Assembly (NCBI GenBank): GCA_002633005.1
Contig: NMRA01000663.1
Coordinates: 27,391-91,390, forward strand
Length of the DNA stretch: 64,000 bases
Direction: 5' to 3'
Source of the DNA: Phoronis australis
Lineage: Eukaryota; Phoronida; Phoronidae
Positions 23,143 to 36,200 of the stretch are shown piece by piece; within the stretch, counting starts at the first letter, position 1, and each line of letters begins with the position of its first letter. The position numbers were made by a program, and so were the translations under genes. The notes beneath the pieces are model-generated. The model was not told the origin of the DNA. It was given only the letters and a program-made list of their open reading frames with translations, and made no database searches.

Positions 23143-23398
23143 CATGCACGCACCCAGTGTCAAAATTGGGGGGCTCGATTTTTCAATGAGAATGTAGACC
23201 TTTTACTAAGATTCACCAGGCACGCTCAGAGCTATGAATTGTGCATTCTCCGAATTTTGGTAGTTCCTTTCCTTTTAGTGGACACTTGTTTCGTTTTTTC
23301 TGAGTTTGTTTCTCTGAAGCGGACTGTTTGCCCACTTCACCAAACAGCGGACTCGTTAATCGAGCCCCCCCCCTCCAGGTGCTCGCATAAACTCATAA
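23143..23398. mobile_element. MITE with GCGCGCACCC-type ends, copy 1 (degenerate)
   Basis: A 256-bp element starting ATGCACGCACCC and ending AGGTGCTCGCAT. It matches the elements at 27829-28066 (opposite orientation) and 48422-48674 (same orientation) along its length. Its ends are decayed compared with the other two copies. Plus-strand open frames inside it are chance. Confidence 0.7.
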
Positions 23399-23608
23399 AC
23401 AAATCTCTATTATGCAGGGCGAAATGCAGCTATAGTGAGACTTTCGAAAGTTGGCTCTGATGATAAGTCAAAGCTGCATCAAAATAAAAATGGACATTCT
23501 GAACTCGGCTGCAAACAACTTGAATTTATGTACACACGGGTTGCCGTTTTCACCAAGCGAGGAGTTCTATTTTCACCAGGCGACAAAATATTTCATTTAT
23601 CTATATTC

Positions 23609-23750
23609 ATATATATATATATATATATATGACTGTACTTCGGGAGCAAGTTTTCTGTTATACAGAATTTGTTGAATACACGACACTGAAAAGTGTCGTG
23701 TATTCAACAAATTATATATATATATGTATATATATAATGTATGTAAAATA
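23609..23750. repeat. AT microsatellite split by a hairpin insertion
   Basis: Runs of (AT)n at about 23609-23631 and 23713-23737 flank roughly 80 bp of other sequence that includes the hairpin at 23666-23713. The paralogous site near 51600 has only a short AT run followed by AATACTGTATG. Confidence 0.85.
23666..23713. repeat. Perfect 22-bp inverted repeat with GAAA loop
   Basis: The arm 23666-23687 is exactly complementary to 23692-23713, separated by GAAA. A transcript of either strand would fold into an uninterrupted 22-bp stem. It is absent from the paralogous block. Confidence 0.95.
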
Positions 23751-24175
23751 GCGATGCCATCTCAGTGCTAGGCATGTGTCTTCTGTTTTCCTATCTACTA
23801 AGTGACTTTTTAGCTTGTTAAGAGGTTGGGGTCTTTGTATAGTTAAAAGTATAACTTGCAGTAGCTTACGAAGATGTCACAATAATAAATAATTCATTTT
23901 TGCTCTCAGCTCAGTGGCAAGACTTGGGTTACTGCCGCTGAATATCAGTTGAATTCCGGTTGACTCATCATGAGCCTAAACTACAACTACGGATTTTCCG
24001 AAGTTGATTACACACTGATCCACAACAGGACTGAATTACACCTACTGAATTTTCAGTTGAATATACACTGCCAGAGTGGTATTCACTAACACAAAATAAC
24101 ACACTTAAAGCTCATGGCACACAAAGAAAATCCCAATCAAAGCCACAATCAAGGAACACGCATTGCCAGCGCCAC

Positions 24176-24295
24176 CTACTGGTAGTCAACGACACCTTCA
24201 ATCTCCTTCATTACTCGCAGGCATTGTTCATCTCGATACGGCAACGTGGCCACCTGAACGCTGACTGGCAAACCTACTGTGCCTTTGGACAGACC
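24176..24295 (-). CDS. FAAH: FAAH exon 15, C-terminus and stop (residues 545-583)
   Basis: Encodes GTVGLPVSVQVATLPYRDE to the stop TAG. Acceptor CCGGCAG. Only two residues differ from the second copy. Confidence 0.96.
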   Translation of the reverse strand, partial: GLSKGTVGLPVSVQVATLPYRDEQCLRVMKEIEGVVDYQ

Positions 24296-27200
24296 CTGCC
24301 GGATGAGAAGAAACATGATCAATATATACCCATAGTTGAAAGAATTACTAAACCCTGTTTTGGTGATTTCAACCAACCCTCAGACACCTGCTAATGGTCT
24401 CCATTTGCTCCACAGTGTAAATTACTGTGTTAGCACACTGAATCTCTTTCCTGCAAAAACATGGTACTGTAATGAGGCTTTAATGTTCAAAATCAAGGAC
24501 TCTAATGCAACTTTAATTATATCTTAAGGGGATTCGGTCACTGTTCAGATAGATCTACAACATTCCTCTACGTATCAGTCTCGACATAACACTACGTCAA
24601 AATCGGCAAGTGCATAACCAAGTTAATCGGTCTTACATTTTTCACAAAATTGTTTAACATGTCGTTGACGGGAAGGTCTTTCATAGCATCTTCATCTTCT
24701 TGCGTTACCTTGGTAACAGGCAGAACTCCACTGGTGAAGTTCAGGAGATTATAAATTGTACAGATGGGGAACAAAGCTAGAATATAAACACAAAGACAAA
24801 CTCAATAATAATAAAAAAGAAACTTATGAATAATAAACAATACCGGAACGGAAGTGTGTGACCCATTAGTACCAGTCACTACAAAATCAGATAAACTGGA
24901 GCTTTTTTGAAGCATCCGGTCATGAACTGCATTTTATTTACCAATGTCACAACCCTCTCATGATATCTAGGCAATATCACAACTTGGTTTCAGTTTCTCC
25001 ACAGCCATGACATTTCTCAATAAATATTTGCTAGTAACAAATTTAAATAAGTGTTCGTACATTGCCATAGTTAAATTGGCGTGTATTACTACAATTAAAG
25101 ATACAACCACGATGTGTTGACAAAACTGAACATCTGCGGATTAAGTGAGACACAAATTTCCCGTCAACTAGCCTATTGCAAAATAGTGTTATTCCAAATA
25201 AGTACAAAACAATATAATTTTCCAAATAGCATTGCGCGTGTGAAATCACGTGAGTGTGCCAAATAAGTGGATAATTACCGTACATGAGAACATGTTTGGT
25301 TTAAAGTTGTTCGATCAGAGCAAAACAGTTGTAATTCAAATTAAACCAACTCTTTTGTATACATTAAAACGGGTCATGATCTTTCATTCGTGCACAAAAA
25401 TCCTCAAAGCCAAATGCACTTTCTGACAGTAAATATTTTTCAGCAGACCATAACTCTTCACTGAATGAAGACAAAAGGGGCTTGCTGTCCTGTCTACTCT
25501 CATATAAAAACTAAGGTATCACTGGAAACCTTGAAGCGGAAACTTGAATAATGAACCCGGGTGCATCAATTGTAATGTACTGGAGCATAGTCAAAGGTGA
25601 CTTTATAATCATGAGAAGAATCGTACGTTGACATATCCTAACTGGTCAAGATTGGGCAACTCGACCGGTTTGCGTACCACAGCATCTGCCGATTCAAATC
25701 AAAGACACCATGCTGTTGCGGTTAATTATCAGCCCAGGCTGCTGATGTTTTCTTTCTCTAGATAATGAGACCATCACATTGGGGGGCGACAATAGTATTT
25801 TTAAATCTTCGTTTTGAGAATTTGTAAATAGCATAATATTTGAATATTTCATGAAAAGTTCAAGTGGTAAAGCTTTTGAATTTTGAGAATTGGACGAGAA
25901 ATGTGACTTTTACAACCTAAAGCATTTGTTTGATGTTGCAATAATATGCCCCTCATTAATTCTGCTGGGTGTGCAACATAATTGACCTATCACCAGGACT
26001 TTGAGTGACGGCTTAACTGACCATTTAGAACTCATCATTCTTGACACACCTTCGTTTCCAAGCCGCCATTTTACCCGACAAACAACCCGTTGCGGAGTAA
26101 AACTTCTTGTGTGTTAGTCGACATTACGCAAGGGGCGGAGCTTGCGATAGGTCAATTGGGCCAAACCACCAGGCAGCAGTTGGTTTTTGGAGGTAAGCCA
26201 AGTGTCATCATACAATTCTTAGCATGATGTCCATATCAAAGGCAAAATACCGTAATTATATCAATGTATCAAGTTCAGCAATAAGATTTCATGTTTAAGA
26301 TTTAGGCATTTAAAATTGTGCAATTGCCAGACCTGAGTCAAGAAAAACAAAATTTCTTACGTAATGCAGAGTCTGGATAGCCAATTGGCAAGGCAGGTCC
26401 TGCTCCTGGGCTGATGACAGCATCCAGCTTCGCAGCATTCCAGTGGTCCATGTTGGCTTTTCTCCATTTCTTAAGGACCAAACAGCAAAAACACATTTCT
26501 ATAAGTTGAACTTCACCACAAGGAATTTGCTTTCTAATCACACGTTTATATGATCAGTGGACAAACAAGTTAGAGATACCACACTGCGGGGTTCAAGTGA
26601 GTCATAACCTTATGATCAGTTCAATGGACCCAGCAACGCTGCGCTGCACAGTAATACGCATCAGGCCAATTGCCACTTTACAACAACTATGTGAATATAA
26701 GGTGGCGAGTCAGCCACTACAGAATTTTAAAAAATAAGTTCTGTGGCGAAAATAATTCGCTGCAGTTCACCGACCCGTGTCCAGTAAGTACCGTGACGTG
26801 GACCAGGGGAAATAACTTTCTTGGGTGATGTCTGCCTACAGGGTACACCATTAGGGCAAAGATCATCCATTCGAAGAATTTCTCGTTTTCACATTTTACG
26901 CAATTGCTAGTGAATATCGCAGTGAAAGCATTATGTGACAAACCAGACCATCGTAAAAATGACGACCCCACCCGTTGCACTTAGAAACAGTGGCGGAAAT
27001 TAAGAAAATTAACCCAACCAGGGGTGGTGGTTTTCGTGGGTTAGAGTCCCTTTGAGTTTGATGAAACTTACCTCACATTCAACAGTATAGTCTATTTCAT
27101 CTTTCAAGGATCTAAAAATATGGATTAAACAATATTAAATAATGTCCACATTGGTCAACGCATAGCTCATCACAGAACAACAATAAATGATTGGAATAGA

Positions 27201-30200
27201 GTTGACGACCTGGTGTATTTGAGTTCCTAGATTTCGGGCCCCTCTTGGCCCTTCGTCGGTGTACTGGCGAAGATTTCATGTCACATGGCTATCTGTGGGC
27301 GGTACTTAGCAGTTGTCAAACACCACCTGGTGACTATCACTTGAGAAGAAGCGCTGGTAAATGGCTAGTAGTTCATGGCCACTGTCTCTGTATAACTCTG
27401 GATTGTTGCACCTGAATTCAACTGATCCCAAGACTTTTATGATTCCAATATTTATGCTCTCTTGAAATCGTGAGCAACAAACCAGAGTTGAACAGACAGT
27501 GGCTGCCATTTACCAGATTCTCATGTCAAGTGATAGTCAACAGGTGGCCAAGTGACACGGAAATCCACGTCAGTACCCTGAATGCTAGGTCCTCAAATAC
27601 ACCAGGTCGCCAATAGGTAACAACTTTATTCCTATAATAAGTAACGGTGCCAGTCACGGTTATGAACATTCATTCCTCCAATATTTAATTGACTTCCTCT
27701 TACGCTATATCAGTGGTGTCACACGCTGTGTCACATTGAAAACCAGACGTGTTTTGGGTACAGTTTTGTGTATGGAACCCATTGCTTCTTTACATGGCAC
27801 ATTTGCCGTTGTCGGCAATCCACAGATTATGCGCGCACCCACTGAGGGGGCTTCAAATGAGTCCCTCCCCCATTTGGCGAAGTGGGCAAAAAGGTCTGCC
27901 TCAAAGAAACAAAAAGTCCAAGAAAACGAGACGAAAGTCCACTAAAAAGGCAGGAATTTGGCAAATGCACAATTCATACCTTTGACTGAACCCCGTTCTT
28001 TTTTATTAAAAGGTACCCATTCACAAAAATTCGAGCCCAACTATATTTTAGACAGGGTGCGCGCATGCAGATAGATTCGCTGCCACTAGTTTGGAAGTTT
28101 GGGTCAACTTATCTCTCAGTTATTATCATACGTAATTCAGTATATTTTTATTAAACAAAATCATTCCTTTCTCAGACTAACCACTCATGCATTCATTGCG
28201 CATATATGTAAAACATATGAATACGTAAAATAAAAAGCTGACATTATGTTCCGTTATTTGCTTACTTGTGTTGGTCAGATAAACAAAACATGTTTTTCAC
28301 ATCTGTGGATGGATACCAACACGATTGACCACCATGAATAGCGAGGTCTTTTGAACTAGTCACTATGACAATTATAGTGGATGAAATTGTTTCGTTTAAA
28401 GACCGTTTGTTATGCTACTACCAATGGCAATATCTTCCAATGTGAAGAGGTTTGTTCTGTTGAACCCATTCGCAGGCCACGGTATGTTTGGTCGTATTGT
28501 TTACAAAAGTCCCACACCAAGATTCTTCTATAGGCCCCTTACCACCTGACTGTTGGCACCGATTGTTTGGTAGGCCGCTCATGGGGGTTCGTTGGCAACG
28601 CTTATCAATTCAACATTTTACGAATTGATTGTTATCACACGTAGGAAAGAAGAGATTTGATAAAAACTGTTGAGCATGCAATTGTTCATTATATAAATGA
28701 ATACTTACACAAGACCACACATGCCCCTCAGGACAATAGAAGTAAAAGGGCTCTGAAAGTAAAAATAAACAATTTATGAAAAGACATCGGGACAATCAGG
28801 AAAGCGTTTTAGCCATAAACAAGTGCTCAAAGACAAAAGCCAGTAATTTTGACAATACTAACATTAAATACAAATACCTGGTGATTTCAGAGACACCTTT
28901 CGCACTTAATTGCCTTAATTAGCTATGCAAGCACTTACCACGGTGTGGCGCAGTCAATCCATCAATATCATGTTTATTCTCTCAAATTCTTAATTATATA
29001 AGCAAAAATTATTTTTGGACCACAGAAGTGGAACCCCCTACATTAATATGAAACCTTACCCAGAGGTCGGTGGCCGAAGAGCGGGACATCTATATTAATA
29101 TGATTAGCACCACCATTTTCGCTTTCTTCAAACTAGGTAGCCAATTATACCAATGTAGAGGGTCACAATTTTTAAGCTTGAAATTAATTTTAATTTTCTT
29201 TCCTGTCGTTTTAGTAAGTATGAGTCTTTTAAACCACAGCAAAAATTCCCGAATTTAGGACAGTGAAAAAATGAATATTGCGAACCTCTTCTAAATTTTA
29301 CAAATAGGCAATATTGGCCTTCCGAAATTCGAGAAATATGAGAAAGACGGCAAAATCTGCCGAGTCCGAAATTTGAAAAAATAAGGTAATGCCAAACTCG
29401 ACTGTGTCCTAAATTTCAGAATCAAAAGAGGCAATTCGGTTGGATTTGAGCTACACAGTCTGATCGACTTTCTCATATGGTAATTTCGTGCTGTAGCACT
29501 ACGCCACCACTGTGCAGGTTACTAAATTAAGGGTTCAGTTAGTAATACTGCCCATGTCACAAAAAATCAAAGTTCTTATTTTTGTTCAAATGCCGCTTAT
29601 ATTTCCATTTGTTTAAAAGGTTCAAATTGGAAATGACTTTAGACTGGTCATTAGTTAGCGGTCAAAAAATTCTTTTTAATGAGTTTTTAATTAAACATAA
29701 GTGAGAAGAGTATCTTTAACCATGTCCCCATCACCACCTGACATCTCAGAACTCACCAGTGGCTTCAACAAATACGCCAGCAGCAGCTTTACATGTCTGG
29801 GCAACAGCATGGTGTAATATGTCATCTGCATAGGTGTAGAGACAGAGTCGCCACGCCTGAAAACAATACAATGCAAACTACTAAAATTGCCACTAGGGGG
29901 CACAGCAATAGTCAGATCCATCCGAAAGTCATTGTCATCTCTCGTTATCTCCATAGGAACACATCAGCCAATTTTCATGAAGATCCTGAGACAAAGGCTT
30001 TTGGACCCCAGACGCCTGGACAGAGACGACAGCAATATGCACCATCATATATTGTACATCATGACATGAAATTATCATTTCCATTGAATACCCACCAGGA
30101 TCGACTCATTATCCAGCGAGTCATGATAAGCTCAATTCAATATCTCAGTTTTGAGTTGCTTATATCGCAAGTCCTATTCACGTTAAGATAATTGAGCGCA

Positions 30201-33200
30201 GACTGCATTCCTTATCAGTCACACAGCTGAAGTCAATTTAATTTTGACCTACGTAAGCCCGGTAATAGTGAACTGATTTTTAGATTCCCACACCGATTTC
30301 GGTTACTTTTTTATGATCTACATATCTGTAGAATCATTAACTCCTTAAAATATATAGCTTTAAAGCAGTTTTAAGGACAAAGGCAACCTTTTTCATGTCA
30401 TTTTTAGCAAAAATAACATTCGTTGATTATCCCAGACATATTTTTCACTTAATTACAGCTTTTTGTAATTTAATTAATTGTTCGTCCTCTACTCAGGAAG
30501 TGCCGTTTTGGGAGGCAAAAAAGGTTGTCTTCGACTTTAATAGGCAGGGCTGTTTATGACATTTCATGACACAGCTCGCAATGCTCGATTAACTGTGTTG
30601 ACCGTGCATGGAAATACATTTTCAATGATTATCGCTGATCGAAAAGAGTCCAGACGCTTCCGGCTTAGCTTTGCGCATAATAATGGCCGGGGTATCTGAA
30701 CCTCCTCAGAACGCTGGTTGATGTAAGTCAGTGTAAATGAGAAATTCACGTAATGATGTGGGCACATCAACGGAATATTTTATCTACTAGTTTCGTGTAA
30801 AAACAGATTATTTATTACTTAAAATAACAATAACATCATCTCCAAAGCAATGCCAAGTGTCAATATTCCTGTCTCTTGTCACACTGTCAACGATGAGCTG
30901 CAAGGAGTGCTCGCAACTTTTATGTAGAACAAGAATTTGATTAATTTATAAATAAACAAATGTAAAAGAAAAAATGTCGCACAGGAAGTAAGAGAATATT
31001 GAATACATCATTTTTTATTCATTTTGCACCTAAGTAAGGGTCATAATTTGACTGTCTTATTTCTAGTTATATTTACAAGAGCCACACTGAGCATTGATTT
31101 GCAGGGGCTCAACATCAGTTGTAGTCCAGTTATTACGAAAATATTGTTCAAATTTCATAAAGACTACTTGGTAGATATTAAGATGGATGCAATAACTTGC
31201 CCCTAGAAGACTTACACAGTAGTCAACCCATCCACAAACCAACAAGCACATCAAGGAACTTGGTGGATAACAAGGCAGATGCAAAGAAAACTAAGATTGC
31301 CACTGGGAGGCGCCACAGTACTCAGACTTTTCCGAAAATTAACGTTATGCATGCTCTCCGCTAACTACTATACTTTCGTGATGATTGCCTAAGCAGTTTG
31401 TCGAACAGAGAGGCGGATGCCAAAAACATACTAAAATAACAACAATTACCACTAGGGTCGTCTCCGTGTTACAAACCTGTGGCGAATTCCATGAAAATCT
31501 GCCAAGGAATTTGGTAGAAACCACAAAGAAAAGTAAAAGCAATTGCAAAAAAAAATGTTAAAATTTCCACTAGGTGGCACAACAATAGCTGAGTTTATCA
31601 GAAAGTCGTCCTCATCCATCGTCACATTGAAAGATTAGCCAGAAATTTTTACTTCCAATTTTACAACATTTTGAGATCGAGAAGAAATTTATTCAAAACT
31701 ACGGGTGTTATCAACAATTTTGTGACAGTCTAAAAATAATTTAAGAGCTGAATTAAGGTTGTTTGATACTTCTGGATCTTCTAGTTTACCGTGATTGCAC
31801 TATGATGGCTGATAACAAGCATTTGTCACAGAGTGACTTATAAACTGTCCTCCACCAACGCAGGTCCCGAAACTACACCTCTGACAGTAAAACTGCAGCT
31901 TCCTTACATGAAATATCGAGACAACATTTTCCACAACAAATTGACCTTCTTGGTGTGAACTTGAAAATAATGTCAAGGTAACTAAAAACAACACATCAGA
32001 GTAAAATATCAACAAAATTTGCAGCTTCCTTTTGGAGATATCGCGGCAACAACATGTCGTCATACAGACGTACGGTCGTGACTACTATGTCCCCGCTTCG
32101 CGTTAACACGCGATTGGGGACGACCAGCATTCATGTCACTTACATGTAGTCAAGCACTTCTTGGCTTTGATTGGGGGAAAGTCCTTGGAACATAAAGTCT
32201 GTTATGCCCTTGGAGTACTCATGCGGTTGCCACGGAACCACCTAAAATAAACCAACACACCCGCGGGACCTGTTAATGCCAACAATAATTAAAGCCCTAA
32301 TTTCATTGTCAGAAGATGTAAAGTTAAGCAATCACGTATGTCCAAAATTGAATTTTTTTCCGTAACCATTCACTGTCTTTAATTTGGGACAAAAATATTT
32401 GCTACAATTGACATTTCGCGTAGGCTTAGTGTAATGCAGCAATTACCTCCAAGGAGCTGTGAACTTTGAATAGCGGAGAACACCATGAAAGTTACTTTTG
32501 TTCAATAATTTTACAAAAAAATCCCTTTTCTGTTACATTGTGTCCCAAACTGCTGTTTGTTTCCACATTATGATTGCAAAAAAACTGTTGGCAACTCTTT
32601 TAGAAGCTCTTTACCTCATGACCTAATTTCTCCAAAGCCTGCTTAGCCAGCAACACTGCACGTCGAGAGGCCGGTAGGGTTGGGAAGACCCCTTCACATT
32701 CTGCGAAGAAACCAATTCTGAGAGGTCTCGTACTGTTGTATACCTATTAATTAATGAAAAGACACATGTATTTAGTAATTGTAATTAGCATTACGGTTTG
32801 AGCTTTTAGTAATCACAAAGAACTTACACAAAAATAATTACTCTTAAAATTGAAATGTAAATTTTACTCACACAGGCAGAAACACTTCTCTGTGTCTATT
32901 AAAATATATGATGAGGTCAGTGTCAATAGAGAGCTGATGCATCTCGCTATGGAGAAGTGGAAACAAGCCAAGACAATTTTAGAGTGAAAATTTGTTCCAA
33001 TTTACAAACAATTGATCTGACATTTAGGTACCATCTCGTGGTCCTACTCGTCATTACACGAATAAGCCGCATGCAGGGAAAATACACATTTTTAAAGATA
33101 TGCAGAATTTTCACCGCCGGTCCTTCATCAGTGTCCCGAGTGGCTTTCACCAGGATCAAAGAGAGCGCGGAGCCCGAGTCAGACACAATTGGGATGACCG

Positions 33201-36200
33201 CATTGTTTGGTGCGAGCAAGACCCGTTAAGAGTAAATAACCCGGCTATGAACAGTTACAGTAGTAAACATGCATCTTTTGCCTGTCCATACTGGAGAATT
33301 TTCAAAATGCATAAACTTATAATTTACGTTTGGAAAGACCTACAATATTTGTGTGTTATCACGCACCCTTTGTAAAAACAAGGTTGTATTTTTGTATTTA
33401 TGTTATGCATATATTTTGAGTTCTAATAAAGATCAAACGTGAACCAGTGACATTGTAGTTCAAATGTGTTAGCTACGAAATGTTTTGAATACTGTAGCTG
33501 TAATCTGGAAAGTTAAGGGCTGGGCTCAAAATTTATTTTAACTATTAACTGACTTCTAAGTTTCACTAACAATCAAAACCTGCCAGTGTTTTGACACAGA
33601 TATCAAGGTATCAGGAAATACAATTTATTTTTGAGTGTTAAAAAATAGACATTCAAAATGTCAAATGCTGAAAAAAGAAAGGACTTCATTAAGGTTGACA
33701 ATTGCTTTTCATTTCTTTGCTAATTTACAATTTTTGCGATAACTCCAACAAAACAAGGCAAAGTCTTTTTGAGCAGATTTCATTATTACATATGTGTGTG
33801 TGTCTGTGCGTGCGTGCGTGTGTGCGTGCGTGCGTGCACGTATATCGTCAGCATATGGTAACAATCGGTCGAATGTAATGTGAAGCATACCTCATTGTTG
33901 AACGGTAGAGGTGGAACATCAGGATCAAGCTCAAACATATCGGGCACAAGGACAGACTTCATAGCAATGGCAAGACTGTCAACATCTCGGGCAAGTGGAC
34001 CTATAGAGCCTTGCACTAGAACAAGAAAGTCATTCTCAAGTTACAGTACAAGACTAAAGACCTCAGCACTGGAATAAGAAAGTCATTATGAAGTTACAGT
34101 ACAAGACAAAAGTAATCAGACAAAATATCATTTCCCCATCAAGACGGCTAAATCTTCCAACATCAAAAATGGCTGATTGTATCTGTTACGGGACAAAATC
34201 ATAATTGCAGAATGGATTAGTCACCTTACTGACTTTCTTGGTAATTTCCCTTCGTTCTCAGTCACGAGAGAAGAATGGTCCATCATGACATGGAATTCTA
34301 GGTCGTTTTGTACAATTATACTTAATATGCTTTGTACTGTAGAATTTCTTCTCTCGTTCCTTTTGATTCAACTGCACTGAATGCGCTTTTTCAACCAATG
34401 ACAGAAGGTAGATTTAAAGACTTTGTCGGGTTCTATTCAGTTTTTTGTAGTAAAAGGTCAACAATCTCAAAAATCTGAGCCCCCTATGTTTTTGGCTGGG
34501 TGAGTTGGATAGATTGATATCAGGATTTGGAAACCCCTGTCTGGAGTTGAGACTAAACGAAAGATATCAGATGTAAAGGCCGCTCCTTTTACATCCCGAT
34601 AAAAATAATCAAAAATTTTCCACAGAACACAGACGTGATGGGAAAATGTATTACTCACGTGCAAGGTTGCCTGCACAAAATGGCATCATTCCCTTTTTGC
34701 TGCAACAGACAGATTAAAATTTACTACAACGTGCACCAAAGCACAGAAATCAGTACAATGGCTTCAGCTGGGGATTCTGAATGTAGATGACGGAGTGTTC
34801 TGGGTACATTACGGTACTGTATCATAATAATTTTTTGCAATTGTTTTGCACCCAACCTTCACCTTCATTAGGAACCAGGCCGGTCAGTGATATCTACATC
34901 AACCGGGAAAACCAGTGACAACGTCAGCCCTTGACATAACGAAATGCTCATATTGACGTGTTGTACAGGATATTTATCACATATGTGATGTCTTCACAGC
35001 AATAAAATACTGGCTGAAATAAATTGAAATGTCAAGGACAGAAACTGTTTACTTTTTAACGTGTGTGACTTCTGAACTTGAATTCCTCGAGAAAAGATAG
35101 TGTAGAGCCCTTCTTTCGTGGAAGAAATGCGATAAAAATTAGCCATTACTATGTGATGGGCTATTAAGGCCGAGGTTGACAACAATTTTGAGTCGATGCG
35201 CGTTTCAACTAATGTTTTCATTCAGCGTGGTAGATAACTGATGTTTGCATCGTGGCATCAGACATAAGACTGAGTCTGGCAATTAATAACAAAAGAAAGA
35301 TATTGGGCTATGAAAACAGATATCGTCTGGAATACGGACTAAACTGCAGCTAGTTGTAACGTATAAGGGCAAGCAAGTCACCCCTGCTCAGTTCCGTGTC
35401 TTAAACCGAATTTTAAGTCTTTTTATTGCAACTTTCAGTAATATACTTTGATCTTAAACAATAGAACACAGCGAGTGAAGAAGAACTCAACTATAACTAT
35501 GTTACGGCACTCGCTCCTCGGTTCCTAGCTCGGTTTTACTCAGTTGTCTCCCACTTAACCGCATATGAGTAAAATTGGATATAAGCACCTGCATGGTTCT
35601 AGACGAATGCATATGCAGTTAAAAATCTTCAAACTCGTAGAGTTAATGACATAGTATGCTCATCTTATTGTAGTGCAGTCATGAACATCTAACCATTGTG
35701 AGGTTTTGGACTAAACTGTCGCTTACCAATTTACTGCCGCTTATCAGATCAGAAAAGTTGTTGAAAAATACAGAACTTTCCGTAAATATTGTGCATTGAT
35801 TACAGGGAAATTACTAGAGTTTTGACAAATATTAGGCCATAAAAAGACTTTGATAATAGTTGTGTACCATTTTGTGGAAAAGTTAGTCGACTCATGCATT
35901 TCCAATACTGGAAATTGGCGTCACAATTATGATTCATCATATATCATTAATGAGTCTGCTCGTTGTGAAAATCATTGCTTGTTAAAGAGGTCTGGAACGC
36001 AACTCATGAAAAGCAGGTTTTAAACTGATGGTGGAGAATTTCTTGGGGATGCTAACGTGACAGTTATTCACTTTGAATATTGCAAGAATTTCTACAAAAA
36101 ATGCCTATTCCCAATTCTTGAAACAGACGTAATGTAAATTCTTTCATCCCATACAGTTTTCAAACTCTCCGCCCCTAAAAATATGTAAGCGCTCAATGAA

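Larger units (their letters stand above)
20730..33665. repeat. Large duplicated block, copy 1 (pairs with 47663-63665)
   Basis: Collinear blocks match the region from about 47.66 to 63.67 kb in direct orientation: 20735-21035 with 47668-47970, 22130-22270 with 48890-49020, 23460-23580 with 51465-51600, FAAH exons 15 to 8, and 33400-33660 with 63420-63665. The offset drifts between 26.8 and 30.0 kb because of insertions on either side. This copy belongs to the complete FAAH gene. Confidence 0.92.
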
